A DNA stretch of 11,674 nt from an uncultured Anaerolineaceae bacterium (GTDB taxonomy: Bacteria > Chloroflexota > Anaerolineae > Anaerolineales > Anaerolineaceae), in assembly GCA_937897615.1 (NCBI GenBank), contig CALCNO010000163.1, positions 1 through 11,674 on the forward strand, read 5' to 3'. The position numbers and the translations under genes were made by a program. The notes below the pieces were generated by a model. The model was not told the DNA's origin, did no database searches, and saw nothing but the letters and a program-made list of their open reading frames with translations. This document shows positions 1 through 6,876 of the stretch, in pieces. Numbering within the stretch: position 1 is the first letter of the stretch; every line of letters starts with the position of its first letter.

Positions 1-231
1 TTCCCGCGGTACCACCCGCATTGGCCAGAAACTGGCCCGCTTAGCCCGGCGGCACTTGTGCTGCCTCCGGCTGCCGTGATAACGCCCGGCGGGGCGGCCC
101 TGCCTACTGCTGTGTTCAGCGGGGCGGCTCGGGAGGGAACTTCAACCGGTATCTGCCGTGCGGCGTCTCAGCCTATGCGCGCGCTTTCCTGTCGGGTTCG
201 GCCGGCTTACTTTCCTCCGTCATTGCCGATA
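1..231 (-). promoter_or_regulatory. T-box riboswitch leader (truncated at the left edge)
   Basis: Read on the minus strand, this stretch ends in the hallmark T-box sequence GGGTGGTACCGCGG (plus-strand 4-17), which forms the antiterminator that binds the tRNA acceptor end. At its 5' end, Stem I can be drawn: GGAGG (214-218) pairs with CCTCC (132-136). Above it is a specifier loop with the loop-E signature AGTA (208-211) opposite GAA (141-143), then a 6-bp helix. After GAA plus one base comes UUC (137-139), so phenylalanine is the best specifier reading; GUU (Val), one base earlier, is the alternative. A Stem III-like AGTAGG / CGTTATC region follows. T-box leaders sense uncharged tRNA and let transcription continue into an aminoacyl-tRNA synthetase or amino-acid gene. 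The terminator and controlled gene, plausibly pheS, lie off the window. The class is secure; the amino acid is inferred. Confidence 0.9.
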
Positions 232-236
232 GGGGT

Positions 237-265
237 ATTATAGCGGAATCTGCGTGCTTCGGGTA
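237..265 (-). promoter_or_regulatory. Promoter of the T-box leader
   Basis: On the minus strand a perfect TATAAT (-10) lies at 237-242. This would start transcription near 230, about 12 bases before Stem I of the T-box. No convincing -35 is seen: the hexamer at 17-bp spacing is TACCCG. The -10 is placed by sequence and by its fit to the leader. Confidence 0.5.
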
Positions 266-270
266 GGTCA

Positions 271-312
271 GTATAATAAAACTCCCCGATCTCGGCGTGC
301 GAAATCGGGGAG
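271..312 (-). terminator. Rho-independent terminator of the NBR1-like lipoprotein gene
   Basis: A perfect 9-bp stem, CTCCCCGAT (282-290) with ATCGGGGAG (304-312), has a further TCG/CGA pairing inside its loop. On the minus strand it is followed directly by TTTTATTAT (273-281). It lies 20 bp after the stop codon of the lipoprotein gene and separates that gene from the T-box transcription unit. Confidence 0.93.
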
Positions 313-332
313 GAATTTGCTTCGGGGGTGGC

Positions 333-998
333 TTACGGCGTTACTGCCTCGATATTCACCGGCAGCGTGCACAGGGTAATTCCTTCCATCATTAATACCC
401 AGGAGGCCGTGTACTTACCAGCGCTGGCGGGGGCTTTCATGTCCACGATCAGGGTTAACTCGCCACCTTTATCCACAAAGGTGTTGATGTCGAAAATATC
501 GGCTACGGTTTGCATCTTCTGCCCGCTGACGTATTTGAGGTCCAGGTAACCCACTTCCCAAACCTTGGTGCCAATGTTCTGCACTTTCCAGTTGGCGTCA
601 AAGTCGGTATTGATGTTGATCTTTGTCCCGGCAGCCGGCGAGGTGCTGACCAGTTTGCAGGCGTACGCGGCGGGGGTAGGGGTGAGAGTGCGCGTGGGTG
701 CAGGCGGCACATAAGTTCTGGTGGCCGTGGGTGGAACCGCCGTGGCGGTTGGCACCTGTGTGGCCGTAGGTTGCTCGGTGGGGGTGGCGGTGAAGGTGCT
801 GGTGGGCAGCGCCGCAGCAGTGCTGGTGAGGTCGGCCTCAGCCGTCCCCATTGCCTGGGTGACGGCGGCATCAATTGTGGCCTGCTGCGCCACCGGGTCG
901 AGAGTTGGCGTGCCGGCTGCCCCTGGCAGGTTGCAGGCTGAAAGCATCAGGCTGAACGCCAGGGCAACCGTAAGTATAGTGATTTGTTGTTTTTTCAT
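333..998 (-). CDS. Lipoprotein with Thr/Pro-rich linker and NBR1-type Ig-like domain
   Basis: The 221-residue protein starts with a lipoprotein signal: two Lys, a hydrophobic core and the lipobox LSAC at 19-22, so Cys22 should be lipidated. Residues 30-110 are a low-complexity linker rich in Thr, Pro and Ala. Residues 112-221 look like the Ig-like domain first described in NBR1, with an F-x-x-x-W (133-137) and an N-x-G-T-x-x-W (141-147) pattern typical of the family. Cys114 and Cys210 could form a disulfide. Such lipoproteins are common in Anaerolineae. The linker would hold the beta-sandwich away from the membrane, and the ligand is unknown. The start is supported by AAGGAG about 7 bp before the ATG. 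A good terminator follows, so this may be a single-gene unit. The fold call is fairly sure; the function is not known. Confidence 0.85.
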   Translation of the reverse strand: MKKQQITILTVALAFSLMLSACNLPGAAGTPTLDPVAQQATIDAAVTQAMGTAEADLTSTAAALPTSTFTATPTEQPTATQVPTATAVPPTATRTYVPPAPTRTLTPTPAAYACKLVSTSPAAGTKININTDFDANWKVQNIGTKVWEVGYLDLKYVSGQKMQTVADIFDINTFVDKGGELTLIVDMKAPASAGKYTASWVLMMEGITLCTLPVNIEAVTP

Positions 999-1257
999 AA
1001 AGATACTCCTTGCAAGTTGTAGTTACCTTTATCTCTTGGACGCAAATTCACAAGATATGGTTCCAAAGGACCACATTTTGTTCAAGCCAATCATACCTTC
1101 ATTCTGATTGATTTACTTGCTGGATATAGATTATAGATAGATGTGGAGCAGAGGAGTTAAATCAAGCCAGTAAATATTGATAGCAAATAACGCCCTTTGC
1201 TGTCACGGGGAAAACGGTCTGGCATTTACACAAACCTGTCAAAAGGTTCAAACCCCT
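999..1257. other. A+T-rich intergenic region
   Basis: This gap between the lipoprotein gene and the zinc-ribbon gene has no credible coding sequence. On the minus strand it holds a TATAAT at 1130-1135, a possible -10 for the lipoprotein gene, without a matching -35. Just after the zinc-ribbon gene's stop codon there is a weak AACCT/AGGTT hairpin without a T-tract, not convincing as a terminator. I see nothing else. Confidence 0.5.
1130..1135 (-). promoter_or_regulatory. Possible -10 box for the lipoprotein gene
   Basis: A perfect TATAAT on the minus strand lies about 130 bp before the lipoprotein ATG. No -35 hexamer is found at 16-18 bp spacing. The region is A+T-rich, so a chance match is likely enough to keep confidence low. 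Confidence 0.25.
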
Positions 1258-1704
1258 TTACGGATTGTCTTTATGTGCAATGAGTTTTTTTATTTGGGCG
1301 ATTCCTGCGGAATTGTCAATTAGCTCGAATTTCAAAGGGCCATGTTTTTGAAGCACTTCTGCGATTGTCCAACTGCCAGTGCTGTTATGGTCATCATAAT
1401 CTTCGAACATCAAATGACCACATTTATTGCATTGCACTTTGAAGAAATGAATAACAATCAAAGGGGAAATATCATTTTCGGTAAAAGTCTTTTTACCGGT
1501 GCTTGGTGTATGCTCCACATCGTAATAGGTTACATCTTCACGCAAGATACTGAAATCCGAAGCTCCACATGCTTTGCAAACCGAGGTACTTCGCCAGATT
1601 TCTTCGGCCTTGTTTTTCCGTTTTGAACTATTGTTGAGGCCACCAATAATAAAAACAAGGATAACAACCAGAACGCTGAAAAAAAGAAAGTAAAGAACGG
1701 CCAT
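1258..1704 (-). CDS. Small membrane-anchored protein with two CxxC motifs (zinc-ribbon-like)
   Basis: I do not recognise a named family for this 148-residue protein. Residues 4-21 form one hydrophobic segment, followed by a basic stretch (SSKRKNK, 26-32), which suggests an N-terminal anchor with the rest in the cytoplasm. Two Cys pairs, CKAC (43-46) and CNKC (92-95), each followed by Gly, have the look of zinc knuckles of a zinc ribbon split by a 45-residue insert. The C-terminal 50 residues are mixed alpha/beta-like. AGGAG lies 8 bp before the ATG, so the start is well supported. The gene is clearly richer in A+T than its neighbours (line 1441-1500 counts 19 G+C in 60), which may mean foreign origin or weak expression. 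It starts 77 bp after the TauE-like gene and could be cotranscribed with it. Confidence 0.75.
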   Translation of the reverse strand: MAVLYFLFFSVLVVILVFIIGGLNNSSKRKNKAEEIWRSTSVCKACGASDFSILREDVTYYDVEHTPSTGKKTFTENDISPLIVIHFFKVQCNKCGHLMFEDYDDHNSTGSWTIAEVLQKHGPLKFELIDNSAGIAQIKKLIAHKDNP

Positions 1705-1781
1705 GATTATCTCCTTGCAAGGCTTGTGGTATTTGAATGTATCCCTTGTGCAGTAATTTGTTCTTTCAGCCAGGAACCGCT

Positions 1782-2552
1782 TTACCCCCGCAAAAATACC
1801 ATCAGCACCCCAATCGCCGCGAACATGACCCCCACAATGCGGTTGAGGATCTTTTCTGAGACCTTGTTGGCCAGGCGTGCCCCCAGCAGGCCGCTAAGTA
1901 CCGCGCTCACTGCAATGATCGTCCCTACCGACCAATCCACATTGCCCTGCAGCGCATAGCCCAGCGTGCCGGATGCAGCCGTCATTGCCATAATTAATGA
2001 AGAAGTGCCCACCGCAAGCTTGGTAGGGTATTTGAGGATGATGATCAGCACCAGCAGGAACATCATCCCGCCGCCGGCGCCGAAAAGCCCGCTGTTGATG
2101 CCCAGCAGAATGCCGATGCCCAGCGTGATCAGGCGGTTGCGCATGTTCATCTCTGCCAGGCGCACGTTGGTGTTCTCCAGCGCCGGGCGGTAACTCTTGA
2201 CCCACATTGCAATGGCCATCACAAAGAGGAAAACAATAAAACCTAAATTCATCAGGTGGCTGGGCACAAAGAGGTTGGCCACCAGCGCGCCCACCTGCGC
2301 CCCCAGAATGGCGCCCACCGCCAGCCACAGCGCGGCCTTCATGTTCACATTGCCGCGCCGGTAGTAGGAGTATGCCACGAACAGCGGGGTGATCACATCC
2401 ACGAACAGGCTGGTACCCACCGCGGTGTGCATGGCTGTGCCCATCAGGATGGTTAACAGCGGCACCACCAGCAGCACGCCGCTGGCGCCGGTAATGCCCA
2501 CTACCAGTCCGGTAGCCAGGCCGATCAGGATCTCGATTTCGATGGAAACCAT
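1782..2552 (-). CDS. TauE/SafE family membrane permease (sulfite/anion exporter family)
   Basis: The 256-residue protein is almost entirely hydrophobic, with about eight membrane segments in two related halves. The halves show the family repeat clearly: a Gly-rich loop and helix at 19-35 (GITGASGVLLVVPLL) and again at 154-168 (SGLFGAGGGMMFLLV). Each is followed some 12 residues on by AVGTSL (44-49) or AVGTSSL (180-186). The TauE/SafE family (PF01925) includes exporters of sulfite, sulfoacetate and other organosulfur anions, but most members have no proven substrate. Length is normal. The start follows AGGGTGA and fits the family N-terminus. No sulfur-metabolism gene lies nearby, so the substrate cannot be inferred. 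Confidence 0.9.
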   Translation of the reverse strand: MVSIEIEILIGLATGLVVGITGASGVLLVVPLLTILMGTAMHTAVGTSLFVDVITPLFVAYSYYRRGNVNMKAALWLAVGAILGAQVGALVANLFVPSHLMNLGFIVFLFVMAIAMWVKSYRPALENTNVRLAEMNMRNRLITLGIGILLGINSGLFGAGGGMMFLLVLIIILKYPTKLAVGTSSLIMAMTAASGTLGYALQGNVDWSVGTIIAVSAVLSGLLGARLANKVSEKILNRIVGVMFAAIGVLMVFLRG

Positions 2553-2604
2553 TTATTCACCCTGCATTGTTGGTTTTGTGCGCTCTTGATGGGACCCTGC
2601 GATG

Positions 2605-2685
2605 AGGCAGCCCGGCAGGAGATGCGTGGCAATTTTACCGCAAAAACTACCGTCCACCGGGTGGTTTCGGATGAGGGGGCTGCCT
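2605..2685. repeat. 9-bp inverted repeat in the gap between the FAD oxidoreductase and TauE-like genes
   Basis: AGGCAGCCC (2605-2613) and GGGCTGCCT (2677-2685) are perfect reverse complements 63 bp apart. They sit in the 147-bp gap after the FAD oxidoreductase stop. Both arms are preceded by GATGAGG on the plus strand. A short CCAC/GTGG pairing with a downstream T5 run lies inside. The arms could close a long stem-loop in the minus-strand transcript. A weak terminator, or chance, is also possible. No clear promoter for the TauE-like gene is seen here. Confidence 0.4.
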
Positions 2686-2700
2686 GCAAGTGCACTCTGA

Positions 2701-4221
2701 TTAGCGCCGTTGGCTGTCGGCGATCTTCTGCGCCACTTTGAACGAGGCCGGGATGACCGCATTCATGCCGCCGCCGCTCTCGCTTTGCGCACCGATGAAC
2801 CATAATCCCTGCACCGGGGTTTGGTGCGGCACGCGCCAGGAATTGAGCAGCGGGGCAATGCCGCCAAAGGCATGATGCTGCAGGTGTGTGATGCGGCGCA
2901 GGTCCAGCGGCGTTACGATCACCTGCGTAAGGATGTGCTTGCGTAAACCTGGCAGGTACTTTTCTGCATAGTCCAGCAGTTTGGCGGCGTACTTTTCCTT
3001 GTTCTTTTCCCAATTGCCGCTCTTCAGCTTTTCGGGGCAGATGGTGTAGATGGTCATAGCGTACTTGCCTTTAGGCGCCATCGCCGGGCTGCGCAGGCTG
3101 GGCAGGTGTACCACAAAGCCCGCCTTGCCCTCGTGGTAAATGCCTTCCTGTGCCTGTTTCACCTGGCCTTCGATGTCGTAAGAGCCGTAGAAGTAGGTGC
3201 TGGTGGAGCGCAGCACTTCTGGGTAGGCTTCGTCCACACCCAGATGCAGCATAAAGACCGAGTCCATCAACGGGATGTCCTTGACTCTGGCGGCAAAATC
3301 CTCCGGTAGCACGGCGGGGTCGAGCAGGTTAAAGAAGGTCTCTTTGGCGCCGCCGCTGGCGACAACGCAATCGCAGGGGTACAGTTTGCCGTTCTGATCC
3401 ACCACGCCGCTTACCTGGTTGTTTTCGACCACGATCCTGGTGACGGCGGTATTGCAACGCACGCTTACGCCGGCAGCTTTGATGGCAACTTCGTAAATGC
3501 GGATCAGCTCTTTCATTCCGCCTGCCACGGCATACAGCCCGAGCATCTCGGCATTGCGGGCCAACTGCGCCGGCATACGGCGCTCGTAAGCCCTCTCGGC
3601 ATTGATGGCGAACACCCCCAGCCCCTGAAACTGGCTTGGCGGGGTAAAGAAATCGGCCAGGATGGAAACAAAAACAGCCTTCAGTTTCTCATCTGTGAAG
3701 TAATGCGCCAGCAGCTTCTCTGCCGTCCAATCTTTTTTGGAGATGAGCGGCAGCAGCGAGGCATAGAAAGCCGCTTTAGCACCCAGGCCTCCCTTTTCCA
3801 TGTGCCGTGCCAGGGTCATCAGGCGCGTAAAGCGCACGTAATCGGCCCAGTAGCGCTCCAGCCCTTCTGCTTCCGCAGGGAAGAGCTGCTTAAGGTATTC
3901 GATGCGCCATTTTACGCCGCCGTATTCCGCCGGGGTGCGAATCTCAAAGTCCGGGAAGATGTAGTCGCGCTGTTCCGGCACGATCTGGAGCAACTTGCGC
4001 AGGCCCAGGAGTTCCAGCACCTGCCCTACCGGTTCGTCTTCACCGGCGGCCTCCAGGTTGAGCTGCCCGTAATCCCAGCGGAAACCGTCTTTCTCAAACC
4101 CGCTGGTGACCCCTCCAAGAAATTCGTTTTGTTCAAGCAGTAACACATCCTGCTTACGCCTTGCAAGTGTGAGCGCAGCAGTGAGGCCTGCCAGGCCTGA
4201 TCCAATGACGACGATTTTCAT
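2701..4221 (-). CDS. FAD-dependent oxidoreductase, phytoene desaturase / retinol saturase-like
   Basis: The 506-residue protein opens with a dinucleotide-binding fold, GSGLAG at 7-12 with Glu30 at the end of the second strand, typical for FAD. It closes with GLWFIGAQSESGGGMNAVIPAS (from 472), the second FAD-contacting motif of the CrtI / carotenoid isomerase / retinol saturase superfamily. Length is normal for that group. Members saturate, desaturate or isomerise polyene and isoprenoid chains, with FAD bound and often near the membrane. The exact reaction cannot be read from sequence, and no crtB, crtE or other carotenoid gene is in the window. The ATG overlaps the MFS stop codon (ATGA), with AAGGA about 10 bp upstream, so the two are translationally coupled. 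It is the last gene of the YhhN-MFS-FAD operon. Confidence 0.88.
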   Translation of the reverse strand: MKIVVIGSGLAGLTAALTLARRKQDVLLLEQNEFLGGVTSGFEKDGFRWDYGQLNLEAAGEDEPVGQVLELLGLRKLLQIVPEQRDYIFPDFEIRTPAEYGGVKWRIEYLKQLFPAEAEGLERYWADYVRFTRLMTLARHMEKGGLGAKAAFYASLLPLISKKDWTAEKLLAHYFTDEKLKAVFVSILADFFTPPSQFQGLGVFAINAERAYERRMPAQLARNAEMLGLYAVAGGMKELIRIYEVAIKAAGVSVRCNTAVTRIVVENNQVSGVVDQNGKLYPCDCVVASGGAKETFFNLLDPAVLPEDFAARVKDIPLMDSVFMLHLGVDEAYPEVLRSTSTYFYGSYDIEGQVKQAQEGIYHEGKAGFVVHLPSLRSPAMAPKGKYAMTIYTICPEKLKSGNWEKNKEKYAAKLLDYAEKYLPGLRKHILTQVIVTPLDLRRITHLQHHAFGGIAPLLNSWRVPHQTPVQGLWFIGAQSESGGGMNAVIPASFKVAQKIADSQRR

Positions 4222-5567
4222 TTGACTTCTTCCTTTTTCATGGATGCGATCTTTGCCAGAACTTCATTGTAGCGTTGCTGTGTGAGCGGATAGAATGCCA
4301 GCAGCAGGTTGCCCAGTAGGATGATGACGGCCGGCAAAATACCGATCAGCAGGCGAATGCCCAGAACGGAGCGCGCGCTTTGCACGGCATCGGGAACATA
4401 ACCAAAGAGGTCCAGGCCGTGCCCCACCAGAAAGCCCGCCAACGCGCCGCCGAGTGCGATCACAAACGTCCAGATACTGTAATAAATGCCCTCGCGGCGT
4501 ACGCCGCTTTTGGAATAGCCGTACTCGATAGTGTCCGGCGCCATCGCCCACGGTGCCACGTAGTGCGAGGCAAATCCCACTCCCGCCAGCCCCATGAAGA
4601 TCAGTGCCAGCGAGGGACCCAGCTTATCGGCAAAGAAGGCAAAACAAACTACCGAGGCCAGTGTCAGCGTCATCCCCAGGATGTAAGCCAATTTCTTGCC
4701 CAGTTTCTTGCACAGCCATACCCACAGCGGCAGGGTGATCATGGTGAAGACCAGCAGGAAGATCATTGCCAGCGTGACCGCAGCCTCATCCCCAAAGACA
4801 TACTTGTAGTAGTAGATAAGCATGGATTGCATAATGGCCACCGCAGTGGAGTTGAGAAACCAGGTGCCCAGCAGGATCAGGTAGGGCTTATTGGTAAAGG
4901 CATCCTTGAGGGCGGTGAGGACATTGCCGCTTTGCGGTTTCACTTCCAGCTTTGGCTCGCGCACGCTGAAGAAGGTCGCCATCAGCGAGAGTGCTGCCAG
5001 AAGGCCGAAGATGGCGGACATGCCGACAAAACCGGCTGTGCGGTTGGCAAAGAGCGCCATGATCGGCATGGCAGCTCCGGCCCCCAGCAGCGTGCCGATG
5101 ACTGCAAACCCCTGCTTGAAGCCGGCTATGTTAGTGCGTTCGTTGTAATCCGCGGTCATTTCGGGCAGCAGGGCGTTGTAGGGGATGTTGGTGAAGGAGT
5201 ACACCGTGCAGAAGAAAATGTAGGTGAGCAGCGTCCAGATAAACTTACCGGCCTGCGCTTCGATGCCCGGGTTGCGGAACATCAGCACAAAGGCGATGCC
5301 AAAGGGGATAGCAAAAAAGAGGATGTATACCCGGCGCCGTCCCCAGCGCGATTTGGTGCGATCAGAAAAGTAGCCGATGAACGGGTCAATGACAGCATCC
5401 CAGATTTTGCCGATGAGCAGGGCTGTGCCGGCCAGCGCGGCGCTCAGGCGCACTTCATCGGTGAGGAAGTTGAGCAGCCAAAAGGAGGTGATGGTAAAGA
5501 AGATACTGCTGCTAAATTCCCCGGCGCCATAGCCGAGCTTTCTCCCGAGCGGCATTTTGATGTTCAT
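4218..5567 (-). CDS. MFS transporter of the GPH (glycoside-pentoside-hexuronide / MelB-like) family
   Basis: This 449-residue protein has about twelve membrane segments. The family signature is clear: WDAVIDP at 56-62 gives Asp57 and Asp61, matching the sodium-binding Asp pair of MelB. It is followed by the loop SDRTKSRWGRRR (68-79). A later APDTIEYG with a following RREG is the second-half GPH signature. GPH proteins are cation symporters for sugars, but the family also includes the animal lysophospholipid symporter MFSD2A, which keeps the same Asp pair. The substrate is therefore open. AAGGAG lies 6-7 bp before the ATG. The gene starts 15 bp after the YhhN stop and overlaps the FAD oxidoreductase start by 4 bp, so the three genes are one operon. 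Confidence 0.9.
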   Translation of the reverse strand: MNIKMPLGRKLGYGAGEFSSSIFFTITSFWLLNFLTDEVRLSAALAGTALLIGKIWDAVIDPFIGYFSDRTKSRWGRRRVYILFFAIPFGIAFVLMFRNPGIEAQAGKFIWTLLTYIFFCTVYSFTNIPYNALLPEMTADYNERTNIAGFKQGFAVIGTLLGAGAAMPIMALFANRTAGFVGMSAIFGLLAALSLMATFFSVREPKLEVKPQSGNVLTALKDAFTNKPYLILLGTWFLNSTAVAIMQSMLIYYYKYVFGDEAAVTLAMIFLLVFTMITLPLWVWLCKKLGKKLAYILGMTLTLASVVCFAFFADKLGPSLALIFMGLAGVGFASHYVAPWAMAPDTIEYGYSKSGVRREGIYYSIWTFVIALGGALAGFLVGHGLDLFGYVPDAVQSARSVLGIRLLIGILPAVIILLGNLLLAFYPLTQQRYNEVLAKIASMKKEEVK

Positions 5568-5582
5568 ATTTTCTCCTTTATC

Positions 5583-6254
5583 TTAGGCGAAGAAATAGGC
5601 ACAGCTTAATGCAATCAGCAATTGGCCTCCGGCGTAGCAGATGGGGCCAATGGTAAACTTCCCTGGTTTGACGAAGCGGTGAACGCCGTACTCCACGTCC
5701 CCGGCAAAGAGCATGAAGCTGCCAATGGTAAGCAGCAAGGCGGATACCAGGCTGAATTGCCCGCCGAAAAGCGTGGAGATGGCGCGCGTTACCATAAAGG
5801 GCTGGAAGATTCCGTAGATCAGCACAGGGATTCTGAAATTTCCCAGATTTTTCCAGTACAGACGCATGATGAATAGGTAGACGAGGAGAAAAACGACTCC
5901 AACGATCCAATCAACCGGCTGGAACCCTTTGTTGAAAACCGTATAGGCGATGGCGTACTCAAGGTAAGCAAAGATGAAAGCCACAATACCGGCGAGGAAG
6001 ATTTTGGGGTTGTTCATGTCGATATTAAAGATGTCGGCCGCAAAGCATAAGCCCATGCCGATGAGAATGGCGATGGTGTACTTGCTGTTAACGCCGGGTG
6101 CAAAGAAACTGAGCGCAGCCACCACCAGCGAGACAAATGTGGTCAGCGGCTGTATGATGGCGGTGCGCTTGAGATCCTGCCGGTTTCGTGCGATGAGGTA
6201 AAGCACAATCAGGACAATGCTGATGGGAACCGGAATGAGATGTAGAAAGCTCAT
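5583..6254 (-). CDS. YhhN/TMEM86-family membrane protein (lysoplasmalogenase-like)
   Basis: The 223-residue protein has about eight membrane helices and the family's marks: QPLTT near 35-39, an Asp in the first half (ADIFNID, Asp74) and a second one in LFAGDVEYG (Asp186), then a C-terminal CYAGGQLLI. Animal TMEM86 members hydrolyse the vinyl-ether bond of lysoplasmalogens; bacterial YhhN proteins are less well characterised. I chose the ATG at 6254 because AGGAGG lies 7 bp before it. An upstream in-frame TTG at 6278 would encode the Shine-Dalgarno itself as Arg-Arg. It is the first gene of a three-gene operon with a GPH transporter and a CrtI-like oxidoreductase. The family call is fairly sure; the substrate is inferred. 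Confidence 0.83.
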   Translation of the reverse strand: MSFLHLIPVPISIVLIVLYLIARNRQDLKRTAIIQPLTTFVSLVVAALSFFAPGVNSKYTIAILIGMGLCFAADIFNIDMNNPKIFLAGIVAFIFAYLEYAIAYTVFNKGFQPVDWIVGVVFLLVYLFIMRLYWKNLGNFRIPVLIYGIFQPFMVTRAISTLFGGQFSLVSALLLTIGSFMLFAGDVEYGVHRFVKPGKFTIGPICYAGGQLLIALSCAYFFA

Positions 6255-6302
6255 GCATTGCCTCCTGCTGCTATTCAATTGTTGTCCTGGAGTAACTTAA
6301 AA

Positions 6303-6331
6303 AGTATACAAGAATGGCGTAGAATTGTAAA
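6303..6331 (-). promoter_or_regulatory. Promoter of the YhhN-MFS-FAD operon
   Basis: On the minus strand TTTACA (6326-6331) and TATACT (6303-6308) are separated by exactly 17 bp. Each hexamer differs from the sigma70 consensus at one position. Transcription would begin near 6296, giving a leader of about 42 bases before the YhhN ATG. Confidence 0.8.
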
Positions 6332-6376
6332 CAGAAGTAGCGAGCTGAGAAAACCAGGTCACCCGGAGGGAATTCC

Positions 6377-6796
6377 ATGGCATTAAAGGCAGAATTGTTG
6401 GATTGTCTTAATAGTAAGTGGGATGAGTACCTGGCGCAAATTTGCTCCCTCAGCCCGCAGGAGCAGGCTGCTTTTGCGTGGCGCCAGGGCTACCCGCGCC
6501 TGGCTGACCTGCTGGCGCACTTTGCAGCCTGGTGGCGTACCGGCATGGAAGTGGTCCGCCATCACCAGGAGAACCCCAATTATCAGCATCCTGCGATGGA
6601 CGTAGATGCTTTCAATGCCCGGGTGATCCGCAATTCTCGGGCTCAGCCGGAAGAAACGGTGATCGCGGAATTTACGGCTGCTCGCAGAGAGTTGATCGAG
6701 TTTATTTCCGCCCTTTCTGAGCATGATCTCGCCAACGAAAAGATTGCCCGCCAGCTACGCATTGAGATCATCGAGCATCTCGAAGAACATCAGTAG
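6377..6796 (+). CDS. DinB / ClbS-DfsB-like four-helix-bundle protein
   Basis: The 139-residue protein is all-helical in character and resembles the ClbS/DfsB (DUF1706) and DinB superfamily. It has a Trp near the N-terminus (Trp15), LLAHFAAWW at 45-53, DVDAFNARV at 75-83, an AR-x-x-L helix near 102-106, and a C-terminal EHLEEH. His48 together with His134 and His138 (HxxxH) could form the three-His metal site of DinB-type proteins. Members include thiol transferases and the colibactin self-protection protein ClbS; most are uncharacterised, so no reaction is claimed. The start follows GGAGGG at 6365-6370, 6 bp before the ATG. It is divergent from the YhhN operon and convergent with pyrH. A weak CTTAAA-18-TAGAAT promoter (6296-6325) would overlap the opposing promoter. 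Confidence 0.78.
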   Translation: MALKAELLDCLNSKWDEYLAQICSLSPQEQAAFAWRQGYPRLADLLAHFAAWWRTGMEVVRHHQENPNYQHPAMDVDAFNARVIRNSRAQPEETVIAEFTAARRELIEFISALSEHDLANEKIARQLRIEIIEHLEEHQ

Positions 6797-6819
6797 GATA
6801 AACACACGTCTCAGATAAA

Positions 6820-6848
6820 AAGACAGAGCAGCCGGACTGCTCTGTCTT
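6820..6848 (-). terminator. Rho-independent terminator after pyrH (shared convergent hairpin)
   Basis: A perfect 12-bp stem, AAGACAGAGCAG (6820-6831) with CTGCTCTGTCTT (6837-6848), encloses a 5-base loop. On the minus strand the stem runs straight into TTTTTATCTG (first T's continue from the stem), a good T-tract for ending the rpsB-tsf-pyrH transcript. On the plus strand the following CGATTT is poor, so it should stop the DinB-like gene less well. Confidence 0.92.
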
Positions 6849-6876
6849 CGATTTCAGGGAATTGCATGTAATACTT

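Noticed and set aside
58..243. A 61-codon open frame on the plus strand at the left edge
   Set aside because: It lies opposite the T-box leader and its promoter, has no Shine-Dalgarno and no recognisable content.
1005..1015. CTTGCAAGGAG shared before the lipoprotein gene and the zinc-ribbon gene (also near 1711-1721)
   Set aside because: Half of the match is the Shine-Dalgarno itself, and the rest is too short to call a regulatory element.
4380..5609. A 409-codon open frame on the plus strand, opposite the MFS gene
   Set aside because: Its product is rich in His, Gln, Arg and Gly with no recognisable domain, while the minus strand encodes a clear twelve-helix transporter with family motifs and a Shine-Dalgarno. 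It is a G+C-driven shadow.
6255..6278. TTG start eight codons upstream for the YhhN-like gene
   Set aside because: It would translate the AGGAGG Shine-Dalgarno of the ATG at 6254.
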